From assembly GCF_026162625.1 (NCBI RefSeq), contig NZ_JAOTBD010000014.1, forward strand, positions 16,810 to 80,809: a DNA stretch of 64,000 bases, given 5' to 3'. Made by a program: the position numbers and the translations under genes. This DNA is from Paracoccus beibuensis (GTDB lineage: Bacteria > Pseudomonadota > Alphaproteobacteria > Rhodobacterales > Rhodobacteraceae). Position 1 is the first letter of the stretch, and each line of letters starts with the position of its first letter. Below the pieces are notes generated by a model. It saw nothing but the letters and a program-made list of their open reading frames with translations. It made no database searches and was not told where the DNA came from. Shown here one piece after another: positions 19,024 to 27,968 of this stretch.

Positions 19024-19692
19024 TCAGCGGTAGATATAGACGATCTGGCGCTCAGTCGGATCGATCAGCACCGTCTGTCCGTTTATCTGGGCATAACGAT
19101 ATTCTGGCTGGTCCGGAATCTCGTAGATGGCCACAGGCTCGGGCACTCCTGCGCCCACAACCACCTCACCTTCAAGATAGACCGGCTCGACCTGGTTCGT
19201 CGTCACGTAGGTCGTCACTTCCGACGAGGGTTCCACGCTGGCAGACACCCCGGCCGTTCCACCGATGGCCGCGCCCGCGACAGCACCGACCGGGCCACCA
19301 ATCAGGGCGCCCATTGCTGCCCCTCCGAGGCCGGCGACCGCGGTGTCCTGCCCGGAAGTCGCATCGCTTGCCGGAGCCTCGATGATCGTCACGCCGATTT
19401 CCTGGCGGTTGGGATAGAGCGATACGACCTCGTCACCGGCCGTGACGTTGAGGTAGTCGCCATAGGACCACCCCTCGATCCCGTCGCCCGAGACCTGGCA
19501 CCAGTTCGCGCTGTCGATGCAGCCTGCCACGTCGACTTCATTGCCGGCGGTGATGGCTCCGATCACCTCGTGCTGCACCCCGGGTCCGGACCTGACATTG
19601 AGGTCGGTCGATGCCGTTGCGGTGGTCTGCGCCATGGCGGAACCTGTCAGGGCGATGGTCGCCGCAGCGGTCGTCATCAGAAATGCACGCAT
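19024..19692 (-). CDS. SH3-domain and DUF1236 protein
   Basis: A 222-residue exported protein. The signal peptide ends near AMAQ (about residue 22). An SH3b domain follows (about 23-85; TDLNVRSGPGVQHEVIG, GWSYGDYLNV), which in bacteria often binds cell-wall material. A glycine-zipper stretch (GGAAMGALIGGPVGAVAGAA, about 130-150) may insert into membrane. The C-terminus has the short DUF1236 motif (EYRYAQINGQTVLIDP). AAGGAGG lies eight bases before the ATG at 19692; another ATG six bases upstream is too close. No operon partner is close. An envelope role is inferred. Confidence 0.75.
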   Translation of the reverse strand: MRAFLMTTAAATIALTGSAMAQTTATASTDLNVRSGPGVQHEVIGAITAGNEVDVAGCIDSANWCQVSGDGIEGWSYGDYLNVTAGDEVVSLYPNRQEIGVTIIEAPASDATSGQDTAVAGLGGAAMGALIGGPVGAVAGAAIGGTAGVSASVEPSSEVTTYVTTNQVEPVYLEGEVVVGAGVPEPVAIYEIPDQPEYRYAQINGQTVLIDPTERQIVYIYR

Positions 19693-19898
19693 GTTCATGT
19701 CCTCCTTGATGCACCCCGCCTGCGGGGCGCTCTGGGGCAACAACCGCAGAAGCCGTTGGCAGTTCCGGAAGCTTCATCACGTTGTCTTGGACCGTGCGAG
19801 AGGGGCGGGAAGCCGGCCCGGCCGCGTCGCTGCCGCTTGCAATGCGGCGGGCCATGTCCTGAGAGCGGCGCAAGACTAGGCGGGCAAGGCGACCGATC

Positions 19899-20972
19899 TC
19901 AGCCGCCGAGGGTGTCCTGCAGGATTGCTTCGAATTCGCAAGCCGCGATGTCGTTCCGCCGCCCCAGGGCGGTGGCGAAGGCGGCTTGGGACGCCTGTGC
20001 CCAATCGGCGGCGGGCATGGCCAGAAGATCCACCGCCGCCCGCGCGAACTCTGCGGGGTCGAAGGTCGAAAGCCGTCCGTTGCGGCCGTCGATCAGATCG
20101 GGGGCGGCACCGGCCGGGGTGGCCAGGACAGGGGTCCGGCTTGCCATCGCCTCCAGCAGGGGCAGGCCGAAACCTTCGGTCAGCGACACGAACAGCCACA
20201 AATCGCAGCTGCGATAGATCTCGGCAATGCGGGGCTGGGTCGGAGACCGCTCGTACCGGATGAAGTCCGGGGCGTCGTCGGGCCTGGGATCGGCCCCGAA
20301 GACCAGGAAGGCGATATCGGGACGGACGGCGTGAACGCGGCGGGCCACGTCAATGGCCATGCCGCCGTTCTTGCGCGGATGGTGGGCATGCATGAAGCCG
20401 ATCCGCGGGGGCGTGCCGCAGTCACGTGCCGGGGCGCCGAAGTGGTCCAGATCCACCCCGTTCATCACCACCATGCTGTCACGCCCGAATTCCGCCATCA
20501 GCTTTTCGCGCAGCCAGGGCGCGACGACGATCTTGCGATTGGTCTGCCGATAGACAGCCCGGACCCGCTGGCTGTGTTCGGGATAGAAATCCTCGTAATC
20601 CTGGATGAAGTGGACATGGCGGCCCTTGGACGTCGGCAGGCGCTGCGCCCATTCGGCGGTCGTCCACCAGGTCGAGACGATGACGTCGGCATCCGGCACG
20701 TCGCGGGGCCGGACCGGTCGGGTTTCCTCCAGGTGATGCACCGGCACGTCCAGCCCGGTGAAATGGCCGCGGTCCGGGGACAGCGGGGGCGCGTGGCGCC
20801 CTAGGCCCAGCTGACCCAGAAGGCGGCGGCGCGGCCCCGGCATGTGTTTCGGGCGGCGGATGACAAGGCTGACATCATGCCCCTGGTCCAGAAGATGGCG
20901 CGCATATTGCGCCACGACGCGCAGCCCCCCCGACAGGATGGTCATTTCGGGCAGGGCAAAGGTCACCCGCAT
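19899..20972 (-). CDS. Glycosyltransferase family 4
   Basis: A 357-residue GT-B fold transferase. The N-terminus MRVTFALPEMTILSGGLRVV carries the acceptor-side glycine loop. The C-terminal half has the nucleotide-sugar site: SLTEGFGLPLLEAMA (about 275-289), the E-x7-E type motif of GT4, after FMHAHHPRKNGGMAID. It is the last gene of a three-gene reverse-strand operon: GT2 (21602-22618), acetyltransferase (20988-21605), then this gene 15 bases on. It likely adds one sugar of a polysaccharide repeat unit. The donor is unknown. Confidence 0.85.
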   Translation of the reverse strand: MRVTFALPEMTILSGGLRVVAQYARHLLDQGHDVSLVIRRPKHMPGPRRRLLGQLGLGRHAPPLSPDRGHFTGLDVPVHHLEETRPVRPRDVPDADVIVSTWWTTAEWAQRLPTSKGRHVHFIQDYEDFYPEHSQRVRAVYRQTNRKIVVAPWLREKLMAEFGRDSMVVMNGVDLDHFGAPARDCGTPPRIGFMHAHHPRKNGGMAIDVARRVHAVRPDIAFLVFGADPRPDDAPDFIRYERSPTQPRIAEIYRSCDLWLFVSLTEGFGLPLLEAMASRTPVLATPAGAAPDLIDGRNGRLSTFDPAEFARAAVDLLAMPAADWAQASQAAFATALGRRNDIAACEFEAILQDTLGG

Positions 20973-20987
20973 GTCAGGTCCTTCCGG

Positions 20988-21605
20988 TCATTTGCTGTCT
21001 GCGGCGCGTCCGATTTCGCGGGCCGGAACGCCGCCCGCGATCGCACCGGGGGCCACGTCGCGGCGGACGACGGCATTGGCGCCGATCACCGCGCGCTCGC
21101 CGATGCGGACCGAACCGAGGATCACCGCCCCTGCCCCGACCTCGACCCCGTCGCAGATCACCGGGCGGTCCTGCAACCTGTCGCGGCGCGCGATGCCGAA
21201 GGTGGTGTTCTGCCGGATGGTCACGTCGTCGCCGATCCATTGGGCCACCAGGATCATGCCGCCGAAATGTTCCAGCCGCACGCGGCGGCCGACCCGCACC
21301 GTATAAGGCAGGTAGATCCCGGTCGAGCGCGACACCCACCTGAACATCGCACGATAGATCAGGGTCATCGGCACGCGCAGCGGCTTGGGCAGCCCCATGC
21401 GCCAGTTGCCGACGCGGTGCCAGAACAGCGCCCAGAAGCCTTCGGAATACCAGTCGCGCCCGTGGGTGCGGTAATCCTCGGCGATCAGGGCGCCGAGGCC
21501 GATGCCGGCGGGATTGGCGTCGCGGTCACCGCGAGCGGGGGCAAAGCGCGGATCCTGGACCGCGCGGGCCTGCCAGTCGCCCTCGGGCATTCGGGTTTCG
21601 GTCAT
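20988..21605 (-). CDS. Hexapeptide-repeat acetyltransferase (serine acetyltransferase-like)
   Basis: A 205-residue left-handed beta-helix acyltransferase. The C-terminal half shows repeated hexapeptides (IGDDVTIRQNTTFG, VEVGAGAVILGSVRIGERA, IGANAVVRRDVAPGAIAGG) typical of the LbH/CysE-like family found in polysaccharide loci. These use acetyl-CoA to O- or N-acetylate a sugar. The open frame is longer, but the ATG at 21605 overlaps the stop of the preceding GT2 gene as ATGA, so translation is coupled. Residues 1-60 form a helical N-terminus. Acetylation of the exopolysaccharide is inferred from context. Confidence 0.8.
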   Translation of the reverse strand: MTETRMPEGDWQARAVQDPRFAPARGDRDANPAGIGLGALIAEDYRTHGRDWYSEGFWALFWHRVGNWRMGLPKPLRVPMTLIYRAMFRWVSRSTGIYLPYTVRVGRRVRLEHFGGMILVAQWIGDDVTIRQNTTFGIARRDRLQDRPVICDGVEVGAGAVILGSVRIGERAVIGANAVVRRDVAPGAIAGGVPAREIGRAADSK

Positions 21606-22618
21606 TTGGACCGCCCGAACAGCAGGGGCTTCATGACCAGGCGCGGAAAATCGCGGAAGAACCCCTTGGGCGCCCGCAGCGGCTGGCCCCGCAGTCGCGC
21701 CAGCGGCACGTTCAGCGCAGCCCCCGCCATCCAGCCCAAGCCCGCCGCGATGGCCCCGCCACGTCCGGCCGTCTTCAGATAGTAAAGCCGCCAAGAGTCG
21801 TACCAATAGGCGGGGCGGGGCTTTCGTTCGACCTGCCCGCTTTTCACGTCGGTCGCGGCGCCTTCGGCATGCCGGATCCGGGCGGCCGGGACATAGAGGA
21901 TCTGGTGCCCGGCACCGCGGATCCGCGACATCAGTTCGACCTCTTCGTAATAGAGGAAGAAATCCGGATCGAACCCGCCCAGGTCGCGCAGCACCGAGAA
22001 CCGGAACATCACGGCGGCGCCCGCGACCCAATCAACCGGACCTTCCGGCCGGTCGGGGGGCAAGGGCACCAACCTGTCGCCGAAGAGCCGCGAGGCGGGG
22101 CCGAAATTCATCGCCTGCGCGAACTCGCTCTGCGCCGAGGGAAAGCGGAAGGCCGCCGTGACCGGCTGGCCCGAGGGCAGCGCGATCCCTGCCCCGGCGG
22201 CCGCGGCCTGTGGGTTCGCGTCCAGCCGGTCGGCCAGGATGGCCAGCGCCTCGTTTTCCAGGGCTGCGTCGGGGTTCAGCAGGAAGACGTATCGCGGCGG
22301 ATCCGCCCGCCGCTTCAGCGCGTGGATGACGACATTGTTGCCCCGGCCGAAACCGTGATTGATGGTCTCGCGCCACAGGGTGACGCGGTCGCCCCAGCCC
22401 CGTTCGGCATGACGCGCCGCCAGCAATGCCCCATCGCCGCCGGGCGAGGCGTTGTCGACGACATGCAGTTCGACCGGCCGGCCGCCGTGGTCATGGGCCA
22501 GGACGCTCTCGATGCCGGCGGTGGTCAGATCGGCAGTGCCGTAGTTCACGATGACGACCGCGATGCGCGCTCGTTCGTCCAAACTGGTGCCGTGGCGCAA
22601 GGAAGGATCAGTGGTCAT
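21602..22618 (-). CDS. Glycosyltransferase family 2 (rhamnosyltransferase-like)
   Basis: A 338-residue GT2 enzyme. It begins with RIAVVIVNYGTADLT, then VVDNASPGGDG, NHGFGRGNN, and FLLNPDAAL as the DxD equivalent. The sequence DPDFFLYYEEVELMSRIRGAG completes the GT2 rhamnosyltransferase-like (WbbL/RfbF) pattern. The ATG at 22618 is preferred over a TTG six bases upstream. It heads a reverse operon with the acetyltransferase and GT4 genes. Its likeness to rhamnosyltransferases fits the dTDP-rhamnose operon at 28-31 kb; the actual donor is inferred. Confidence 0.8.
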   Translation of the reverse strand: MTTDPSLRHGTSLDERARIAVVIVNYGTADLTTAGIESVLAHDHGGRPVELHVVDNASPGGDGALLAARHAERGWGDRVTLWRETINHGFGRGNNVVIHALKRRADPPRYVFLLNPDAALENEALAILADRLDANPQAAAAGAGIALPSGQPVTAAFRFPSAQSEFAQAMNFGPASRLFGDRLVPLPPDRPEGPVDWVAGAAVMFRFSVLRDLGGFDPDFFLYYEEVELMSRIRGAGHQILYVPAARIRHAEGAATDVKSGQVERKPRPAYWYDSWRLYYLKTAGRGGAIAAGLGWMAGAALNVPLARLRGQPLRAPKGFFRDFPRLVMKPLLFGRSK

Positions 22619-22728
22619 GGGCAAAAATCGGGACTGGGGACAGGATCAGCCGCTGCATAGCCCGGCCAAGCCTGCCCGCCCAGCAGAAATCCTTTCGGAC
22701 GAAGGCTTGTCGACAGTCTGGTAAACGA

Positions 22729-23730
22729 TCATGCACTTCGCGTCCTGACCCAGCCCAGAAATGCCCGGTCCGGGCTGCGCAGTTGCTTGCGGCCGCTAAG
22801 CGCCCACCACCTGCGCCATTCCGCCTGAAGCGCATGGACATCGGCGCCGGGCAGAAGGTTGCGCGCCTCGTCCAGGGTCTCGGGGCGCAGGTGCGGGCCG
22901 TCGCCCGGTTCAAGGACCGCCGCACGCGAGGTGACGCGCAGGATGTCGCCGGGCTCTTCGGACATGAGGTAATCGGGCAGGCGGTTTTCGCGGATCATCT
23001 CGCGCAGCATGGCGCGAAAGACCCGGATCGGGCTGGTCGATCCGGTCTTCTTGGCCAGCACCGCGACGGACACGCTCCATTCCGCCTGTCGGCCGCAATG
23101 CTTGCGGGCCAGTTCATAGATCCGACGCTCCAAAGGTTTTCGCATGCGAAAATAGTCGCGGCTGAGCGTCAGGACCGAACGCGAGAGAACCGCCTGGAAC
23201 AGCCATTCCGACAGGGTCACCGTCACCGACACCATGCGCCCGCCGCGCGCCTTGCGCACGATCTCCCAGCTTTCGATCAGGCCGAAGCCGGACGTCACCT
23301 CGGTCCCGCCGGTAGTGATGTTGGTGGTGATGCGCGTGCCGGCGAGGCGTTCGAACGCCTCGCGCAGGCGCTTATAGCCGTCGCCCGAGGTTTCGCGGTT
23401 GGTGGCCTGCAGCAGGTCATGCGCGGTCAGGGTCAGCCGCCGCGACACGGCGCGGCCGACGTTCAGCGCCGCCATCAACTGACTGATGCAGAAGATCAGG
23501 ATATCGGCGTCGAAGATCGTCGCCCGACCCTTCACACTGGGCGTGACGGTCAGGGTGGTACCGTTATGTTCATAGGTCACCACGCGCCGGTCGGGGCGGG
23601 TCGAGAGCGAGAAGATGGGATGCTCCATCGACGCAAGGTCGTGCTTAGGCACCGCCGCGAAGAAATCGCAGACGAAGAAATCCTGCATCACATGAGATGA
23701 CGGCCCCGCCGCCAAAGAAGATGCCTGCAT
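22729..23730 (-). CDS. repA: Replication initiator RepA (RPA family)
   Basis: A 333-residue plasmid initiator. The DFFVCDFFAAVPKHDLASMEHP front, DIL-FCISQLM, LTLTAHDLLQATNR and YFRMRKPLERRIYELARKHCG segments match the replication initiator protein A family (PF10134) of alphaproteobacterial plasmids. The ATG at 23730 is favoured by GGAAGG eight bases upstream; the frame is open further to 23826. It reads away from parA-parB with a 450-base gap that holds the candidate origin. A perfect 16-base palindrome (23137-23152) lies inside the gene. It controls replication of this replicon; regulation is not visible beyond the intergenic repeats. Confidence 0.9.
   Translation of the reverse strand: MQASSLAAGPSSHVMQDFFVCDFFAAVPKHDLASMEHPIFSLSTRPDRRVVTYEHNGTTLTVTPSVKGRATIFDADILIFCISQLMAALNVGRAVSRRLTLTAHDLLQATNRETSGDGYKRLREAFERLAGTRITTNITTGGTEVTSGFGLIESWEIVRKARGGRMVSVTVTLSEWLFQAVLSRSVLTLSRDYFRMRKPLERRIYELARKHCGRQAEWSVSVAVLAKKTGSTSPIRVFRAMLREMIRENRLPDYLMSEEPGDILRVTSRAAVLEPGDGPHLRPETLDEARNLLPGADVHALQAEWRRWWALSGRKQLRSPDRAFLGWVRTRSA
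23137..23152. promoter_or_regulatory. Candidate parS palindrome, copy 1 (inside repA)
   Basis: TTTTCGCATGCGAAAA is a perfect 16-base palindrome. Its 14-base core TTTCGCATGCGAAA recurs exactly at 25561-25574 (between parA and parB) and 30213-30226 (inside rfbD). Recurrence near the partition genes points to a ParB binding site. Confidence 0.6.
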
Positions 23731-24183
23731 CCCCCTGCCCTTCCTGTCCCGCACGGCGGTCTCTGCTCTGCCTGCTGTCCGTGCCTGCGGATCCCGCGGC
23801 CGGATTCGTCGTTTCATTGACACCACCCTAGGTTTTCACGTTCCGCAGGTCCAGCAGAGCAACCCTGAATTTTCGGGGCTTCGGATTCGCATGAGCGTGG
23901 GATCAGAGTCGTCTTATCGTGGGATCGGATTCACAAAGAGGAATGCCGTAGGAATAAACTTTCATGAATTCAGCTACTTGAAGAACAGAAAGGTCTATTC
24001 TCCAGTGCTCTAACTGATAAATAACATGATCTAACAGTAGGATGCGTCCTGGCTGCCACAGTCCCGTCAGGCTGAAAGGCCAGAATTGCTGAGAAAACTC
24101 AAATAGAGGCGCGAAAGATATCGCATGTTCGCAAAATGTAGGTATGATACCGAAAAAGGATAACATAGGACTTTGGAGCGAAC
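23731..24183. other. repA-parA intergenic region, candidate origin of replication
   Basis: A 453-base gap between two divergent genes. Bases about 23935-24180 are clearly AT-richer than the flanks, as expected for a melting region. Two iteron-like repeats lie at 23896-23932. Both promoters (repA and parA) must be here. GGAG five bases before 24184 is the parA ribosome binding site. No gene is visible. Confidence 0.5.
23896..23932. repeat. Two direct iteron-like repeats
   Basis: CGTGGGATCAGAGTC (23896-23910) and CGTGGGATCGGATTC (23918-23932) match at 13 of 15 bases and start 22 bases apart, about two helix turns. They lie upstream of repA, so they may bind RepA for initiation or autoregulation. 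Only two clear copies are seen. Confidence 0.45.
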
Positions 24184-25557
24184 ATGAGTGGCGATCTTCC
24201 TCCATACTTCAACATCTCTCCGGATCGGGCCATGACGCAACTGGGACATCCGACAGGGACCCCGGGGCTGGCAGAAATCTCCGAAAACTATCGGCGTGGC
24301 CGACAGGACCTGATGGGCCGGGGGATGGAGGAGGGCGGTAACCGTCAGTTGCGCCCCTTCTCGACATGGGAGATCACGAAGTACCTGATCCCGATCGCGC
24401 CCCAGCATTTCCGCCGGGTGCTGCGCCAGAACCCGGCCCTGCCGCAAGGGCGGTCGGAATCCGAAAGCGGCGCGAAGTGGTTCACCCTGGATGAGGTGCT
24501 GCGCCTGCGCGCCTTCTTCGGGGCCGAAGGGTCGAAGTCGAAGGAGTACCTGCCCTATCGCCCCAAGGACCTGCCTGCCAAGATCGTTGCCGTCGCGAAT
24601 TTCAAGGGCGGAGTCGGCAAGACCTCGACCTGCGCGCATCTGGCCATGTCGGCGGCCCTGGACGGATACCGGGTACTGATGATCGACCTGGACAGCCAAG
24701 GGTCGCTGACCTCGATCTTCGGCGCCCAGGTCGAGGATGAATGGCAGACCGTCTTTCCGCTGCTGGCACGCCACTATGCCGAGACCCTGCGGACCGACAA
24801 CCAGCGCCGCACCGACCGCGGAGAGACGCCCGTCGCGCTGGACGACAGCCTGGCCGATGCCCTGAAGATCAAGGCGCCCGACCTGATCAAGCGGACCCAC
24901 TGGCCCAATATCGACCTGATCGGGGCGCAGCTGAACCTCTATTGGGCGGAGTTTCAGATCCCCGTCTGGCGGATGGCATCGCGCGGTTGGAAGCTGTGGG
25001 ACGCGCTGACGGAAACCCTGGCGGCCGACGGGGTGCTGGACCAGTACGACCTGGTATTCCTGGATACGCCCCCGGCCTTGGGTTACCTGACCATCAACGG
25101 ACTGGCCGCGGCCGATATCGTGCTGGTACCCTTCGGGGCAAGCTTCCTCGAGTTCGACTCCACCGGCCGCTTCTTCGACATGCTGCATTCGACCTTTTCG
25201 TCGATCGAAGAGAGCGAGAACATCGCCGCCCGCGCCTTGGGCCGGGAGGAACTGCATTTCGAATGGGACGCGATCCGCGCGGTGATGACTCGCTATGACG
25301 CCAGCCAGCAGGCCGAGATGGCGGCGCTGATCCAGTCCTACCTGGGGCAGACCCTGTCGCCGCACCGCCAGGACTTCACCGCCCTGATCGGCCAGGCCGG
25401 CGAACAGGTCCATGGCATCTACGAGGCCGATTACCGCGACTTCAACCGCGAGACCTATGCCCGCGGACGCGAGACCTTCGACCGCACCTATGCGGCGTTC
25501 AAGTCGCTGCTTCTGGGCATCTGGCGGCGGGACGAGTTGGAGGCGGGAAAGCCGTGA
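24184..25557 (+). CDS. parA: ParA-type partition ATPase
   Basis: A 457-residue ATPase. An N-terminal DNA-binding region (about 55-125, with WFTLDEVLRLRAFFG) precedes the deviant Walker A FKGGVGKTSTCAH (about 140-152), IDLDSQGSLT, and VFLDTPPALG as Walker B. The long N-terminus is typical of type Ia ParA, which also represses its own promoter. It is followed by parB after 39 bases, with a 14-base palindrome between them. It reads away from repA. It moves and positions the plasmid together with ParB; the family assignment is secure. Confidence 0.93.
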   Translation: MSGDLPPYFNISPDRAMTQLGHPTGTPGLAEISENYRRGRQDLMGRGMEEGGNRQLRPFSTWEITKYLIPIAPQHFRRVLRQNPALPQGRSESESGAKWFTLDEVLRLRAFFGAEGSKSKEYLPYRPKDLPAKIVAVANFKGGVGKTSTCAHLAMSAALDGYRVLMIDLDSQGSLTSIFGAQVEDEWQTVFPLLARHYAETLRTDNQRRTDRGETPVALDDSLADALKIKAPDLIKRTHWPNIDLIGAQLNLYWAEFQIPVWRMASRGWKLWDALTETLAADGVLDQYDLVFLDTPPALGYLTINGLAAADIVLVPFGASFLEFDSTGRFFDMLHSTFSSIEESENIAARALGREELHFEWDAIRAVMTRYDASQQAEMAALIQSYLGQTLSPHRQDFTALIGQAGEQVHGIYEADYRDFNRETYARGRETFDRTYAAFKSLLLGIWRRDELEAGKP

Positions 25558-25560
25558 ATG

Positions 25561-25574
25561 TTTCGCATGCGAAA
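25561..25574. promoter_or_regulatory. Candidate parS palindrome, copy 2 (parA-parB gap)
   Basis: TTTCGCATGCGAAA, a perfect 14-base palindrome, lies three bases after the parA stop and 22 bases before parB. Its place and recurrence (23137-23152, 30213-30226) make it the best candidate centromere-like ParB site. Confidence 0.7.
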
Positions 25575-25596
25575 ATGAGCCGGGGAGGGATCTGAG

Positions 25597-26574
25597 ATGG
25601 CCAAACGCAGACGGCTGAGCGCCTTTGGGATCACCGACGACGCGGCGCCACATCCAGATGCCACCGCTCAGCGCGTGCCGCCGGTGGCCCGGATCGCCGG
25701 CGACGCTGCCACCCAATCCGCGCTGGAGGATCTGGCCCATGAAATGCGCCAGGCGCGCGAGGACGGCCGCATGGTCGTCGAGCTGCCGCTGGAGGCTGTC
25801 GAGGCCCAGCACCTGACGCGCGACCGCCTGGCCTTCGACCCCGAGGACATGGAAGCATTGGTCGCGAGTATCCGCGACCGTGGCCAGCAGACCCCGATCG
25901 AGGTCGTCCAGCTGGACAAGGGCCGCTATGGCCTGATCTCTGGCGCGCGACGTCTGGCGGCCTTGCGGCAGTTGCACGGGGACAGTCAGACGCAATTCGC
26001 CCGCGTCAAGGCGCTGCTGCGTCCCTTGTCCACCGCTCCGGATGCCTATCTGGCCATGGTCGAGGAAAACGAGATCCGGTCGGACCTGTCCTTCTACGAA
26101 CGCGGTCGCCTTGCGCATGAGGCCGCGCGGCTTGGTGTCTTCGACAGCCCGGCCGCGGCGGTCAAGGCGCTGTTTGTCCATGTCTCTGCGTCGAAGCGGT
26201 CAAAGATCCTGAACTTCGTCGCCCTGCATGAAGCCTTGGGCGATGCATTGCGGTTTCCTGAAGCCATTCCCGAAAAGCTGGGCTTGCCGCTGGTCAAGGC
26301 GATCGAACGCGACGACACCCTGGCCCGCCGCATCGTGGACCAACTGAGCCAGGCTAATCCGCAATCCCCGGCGGAGGAGCGCATCTTGCTGGACAAGGCG
26401 CTGGCCCCGCTTGGTCAGGCAAAACCCGAGGCATTGAATGTGATTGACCAGCCGGCAGGGCGGGAGGTGCGCGTTGTCGGCAGACCCGGCCGCATCAGCC
26501 TGTCGGGAAAAGGCGTGACCGAAGCCCTGGTCACCGACCTGATCACCTGGCTTGACGCATACGCTGGCGAATAA
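25597..26574 (+). CDS. parB: ParB-type partition DNA-binding protein
   Basis: A 325-residue partition protein. The N-terminal ParB/Srx-type domain shows LVASIRDRGQQTPIEV and LISGARRLAALRQL (a variant of the GERRxRA box), then MVEENEIRSDLSFYERGR. A helix-turn-helix region follows (about 165-200). A short basic start MAKRRRLSAFG is usual for this family. It lies in an operon with parA, and the candidate parS palindromes are the expected target. The C-terminal part is likely the dimerisation region. Assignment is secure. Confidence 0.92.
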   Translation: MAKRRRLSAFGITDDAAPHPDATAQRVPPVARIAGDAATQSALEDLAHEMRQAREDGRMVVELPLEAVEAQHLTRDRLAFDPEDMEALVASIRDRGQQTPIEVVQLDKGRYGLISGARRLAALRQLHGDSQTQFARVKALLRPLSTAPDAYLAMVEENEIRSDLSFYERGRLAHEAARLGVFDSPAAAVKALFVHVSASKRSKILNFVALHEALGDALRFPEAIPEKLGLPLVKAIERDDTLARRIVDQLSQANPQSPAEERILLDKALAPLGQAKPEALNVIDQPAGREVRVVGRPGRISLSGKGVTEALVTDLITWLDAYAGE

Positions 26575-27059
26575 GGCCGCAGGTGCAGATCAGATGGCCT
26601 GCGGGTGAAATCAAAGGGCTGCAAACCCGCAAGGCAGGGCGACAAGGGCGCTTGGCCTTGCCGCCTATTCACAGCCGCTTACAGAATCTCTTGGGTATCT
26701 TGGTGCGGTGGCGAGAGATGTGGGATTGCCTTAATTGCGTATCGTGCAGGAATTTTTTGAATAAAAAATCGCGCCACCACCTTTTCTTATAGCTTAAGGT
26801 TAATGTCGACTAACCCTAGGGTTAAGTGAAAATTCGGCATGCATGGAGTTTCGTATTTTTTTACAATTTAAAATCATTAGCTTATTTGGAAAACTACGAA
26901 ATGGTATAGGTCGTTATTTTTCTGAAGGGTCACGGCTTCAAATCATGGATGTATTTTAAAAATTCGATTTAATTTTGATAGAGGCATTTAGAATTTTTGG
27001 TATATTCCCCGGGCGTCGAGGCGCACAGGCGACGATGCCCATAACGATTGGAGAATTTG
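26575..27059. other. AT-rich intergenic region with a perfect palindrome
   Basis: About 485 bases. From 26690 on the DNA is much AT-richer than the rest of the window. It holds ATTTTTTGAATAAAAAAT near 26750 and the palindrome at 26811-26824. It ends with GGAGA five bases before the ATG at 27060. Just after parB a weak seven-base stem (26577-26604) might end that operon. Most likely this is the promoter region of the gene at 27060. Confidence 0.45.
26811..26824. promoter_or_regulatory. Palindrome, possible operator
   Basis: TAACCCTAGGGTTA is a perfect 14-base palindrome. A GGTTA about 20 bases upstream can pair with its first half instead, so two alternative stems are possible. It sits about 235 bases before the VPLPA-CTERM gene at 27060. 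A regulator binding here is only a suggestion. Confidence 0.35.
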
Positions 27060-27703
27060 ATGAACCTCAAGCACCTTTGCGTCGCCGCAGCGACTGCCGC
27101 TACGCTGGGACTGGTGGCGCCTGCGCAAGCCCCACGCTGACCTATACCAACGCTGAAGCCACCCCCAAGACACAATTGGTCGTGGACGATTTCCCTGTGG
27201 ATGCCTTCCGCTTCACCCTGACGACACTGGTGGGGACGGCAGACTACCTGGGGCTCGGCTTCAACTATGCCGGAACGCTGATGGAGAGCGCCTTCTCGCT
27301 GGTCGGTGCAACCAATGTCACTGGCAACTCCATCGAGCCTACCTTGAAACTGTACGGCAATGGCACGGGCACCCAATCCAGCTGCGGGACGGGGTGCAAC
27401 TTCAACGGTTCGGGCAGCGCCTCGATGTTCGACTATATCCTTCGGATCGGATCGAACGGCGGCGGGAGCAGCAATTACGTTGCTTCGATCGTGTTTGACA
27501 TTGCCGCACCCGGCAGCCTGGCGACCAACCCGTTTTCGCAGCTGGCTTTCCGCGCTCAGTCGACCAGCAACCCGGAGGGCAGCATCAAGACTGACCTGAA
27601 CCCGCAGCCGCAGCCTGCGCCGGTTCCGCTTCCGGCGGCGGGCGTGCTGCTGATGGGTGGTCTGGGCGGTCTGGCGATGCTGCGCCGCCGCAAAAAGGTC
27701 TGA
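27060..27703 (+). pseudogene. VPLPA-CTERM protein with frameshifted signal peptide
   Basis: The ATG at 27060 has GGAGA five bases upstream and begins a perfect signal peptide (MNLKHLCVAAATAATLGL… ending at AQA), but that frame stops at 27138. The rest of the protein (SPTLTYTNAEAT… onward) continues in another frame to 27703. One extra base in the C run at 27130-27133 would join the two. The C-terminus is an intact VPLPA-CTERM signal: PVPLPAAGVLLMGGLGGLAM plus LRRRKKV. An alternative start at 26975 would give a protein without any signal peptide and is unlikely. Either this is a real one-base deletion or a sequence error. Confidence 0.7.
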
Positions 27704-27740
27704 ACCCCAGGGGGCACAGTTCCCGACACTTGACATGCCT

Positions 27741-27776
27741 CGGCCGCCAGGAAACCGGCGGCCGTTGTCTTTTGTT
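27741..27776 (+). terminator. Rho-independent terminator
   Basis: CGGCCGCC (27741-27748) pairs with GGCGGCCG (27757-27764) around an eight-base loop, followed by TTGTCTTTTGTT. It lies 38 bases after the VPLPA-CTERM gene and is a classic terminator for it. Confidence 0.8.
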
Positions 27777-27968
27777 GCATTGCTGATCATTTGCCCTGCA
27801 GGATAACCATGCCGCCCGGAAGCGGGGTCTGGTTTCCGCTTGGGCTTTCACAACGGGCGGCAAGACGTTATCGAAGCCTCGGACACTGGAAATCCGGAAC
27901 CCGTCGGTTTTCATGCTGGCGTTTCACGAATGTCCTAAGCTGAATGGCACGTCGCATGAGGGACAAAG

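Noticed and set aside
18934..20217. A 427-codon forward open frame opposite the SH3 protein and GT4 genes
   Set aside because: It is the antisense of two clear reverse-strand genes and has no family likeness.
24067..26181. A 704-codon open frame on the reverse strand opposite parA and parB
   Set aside because: It is an antisense shadow caused by high GC content. The forward strand has unmistakable ParA and ParB motifs and the reverse product resembles nothing.
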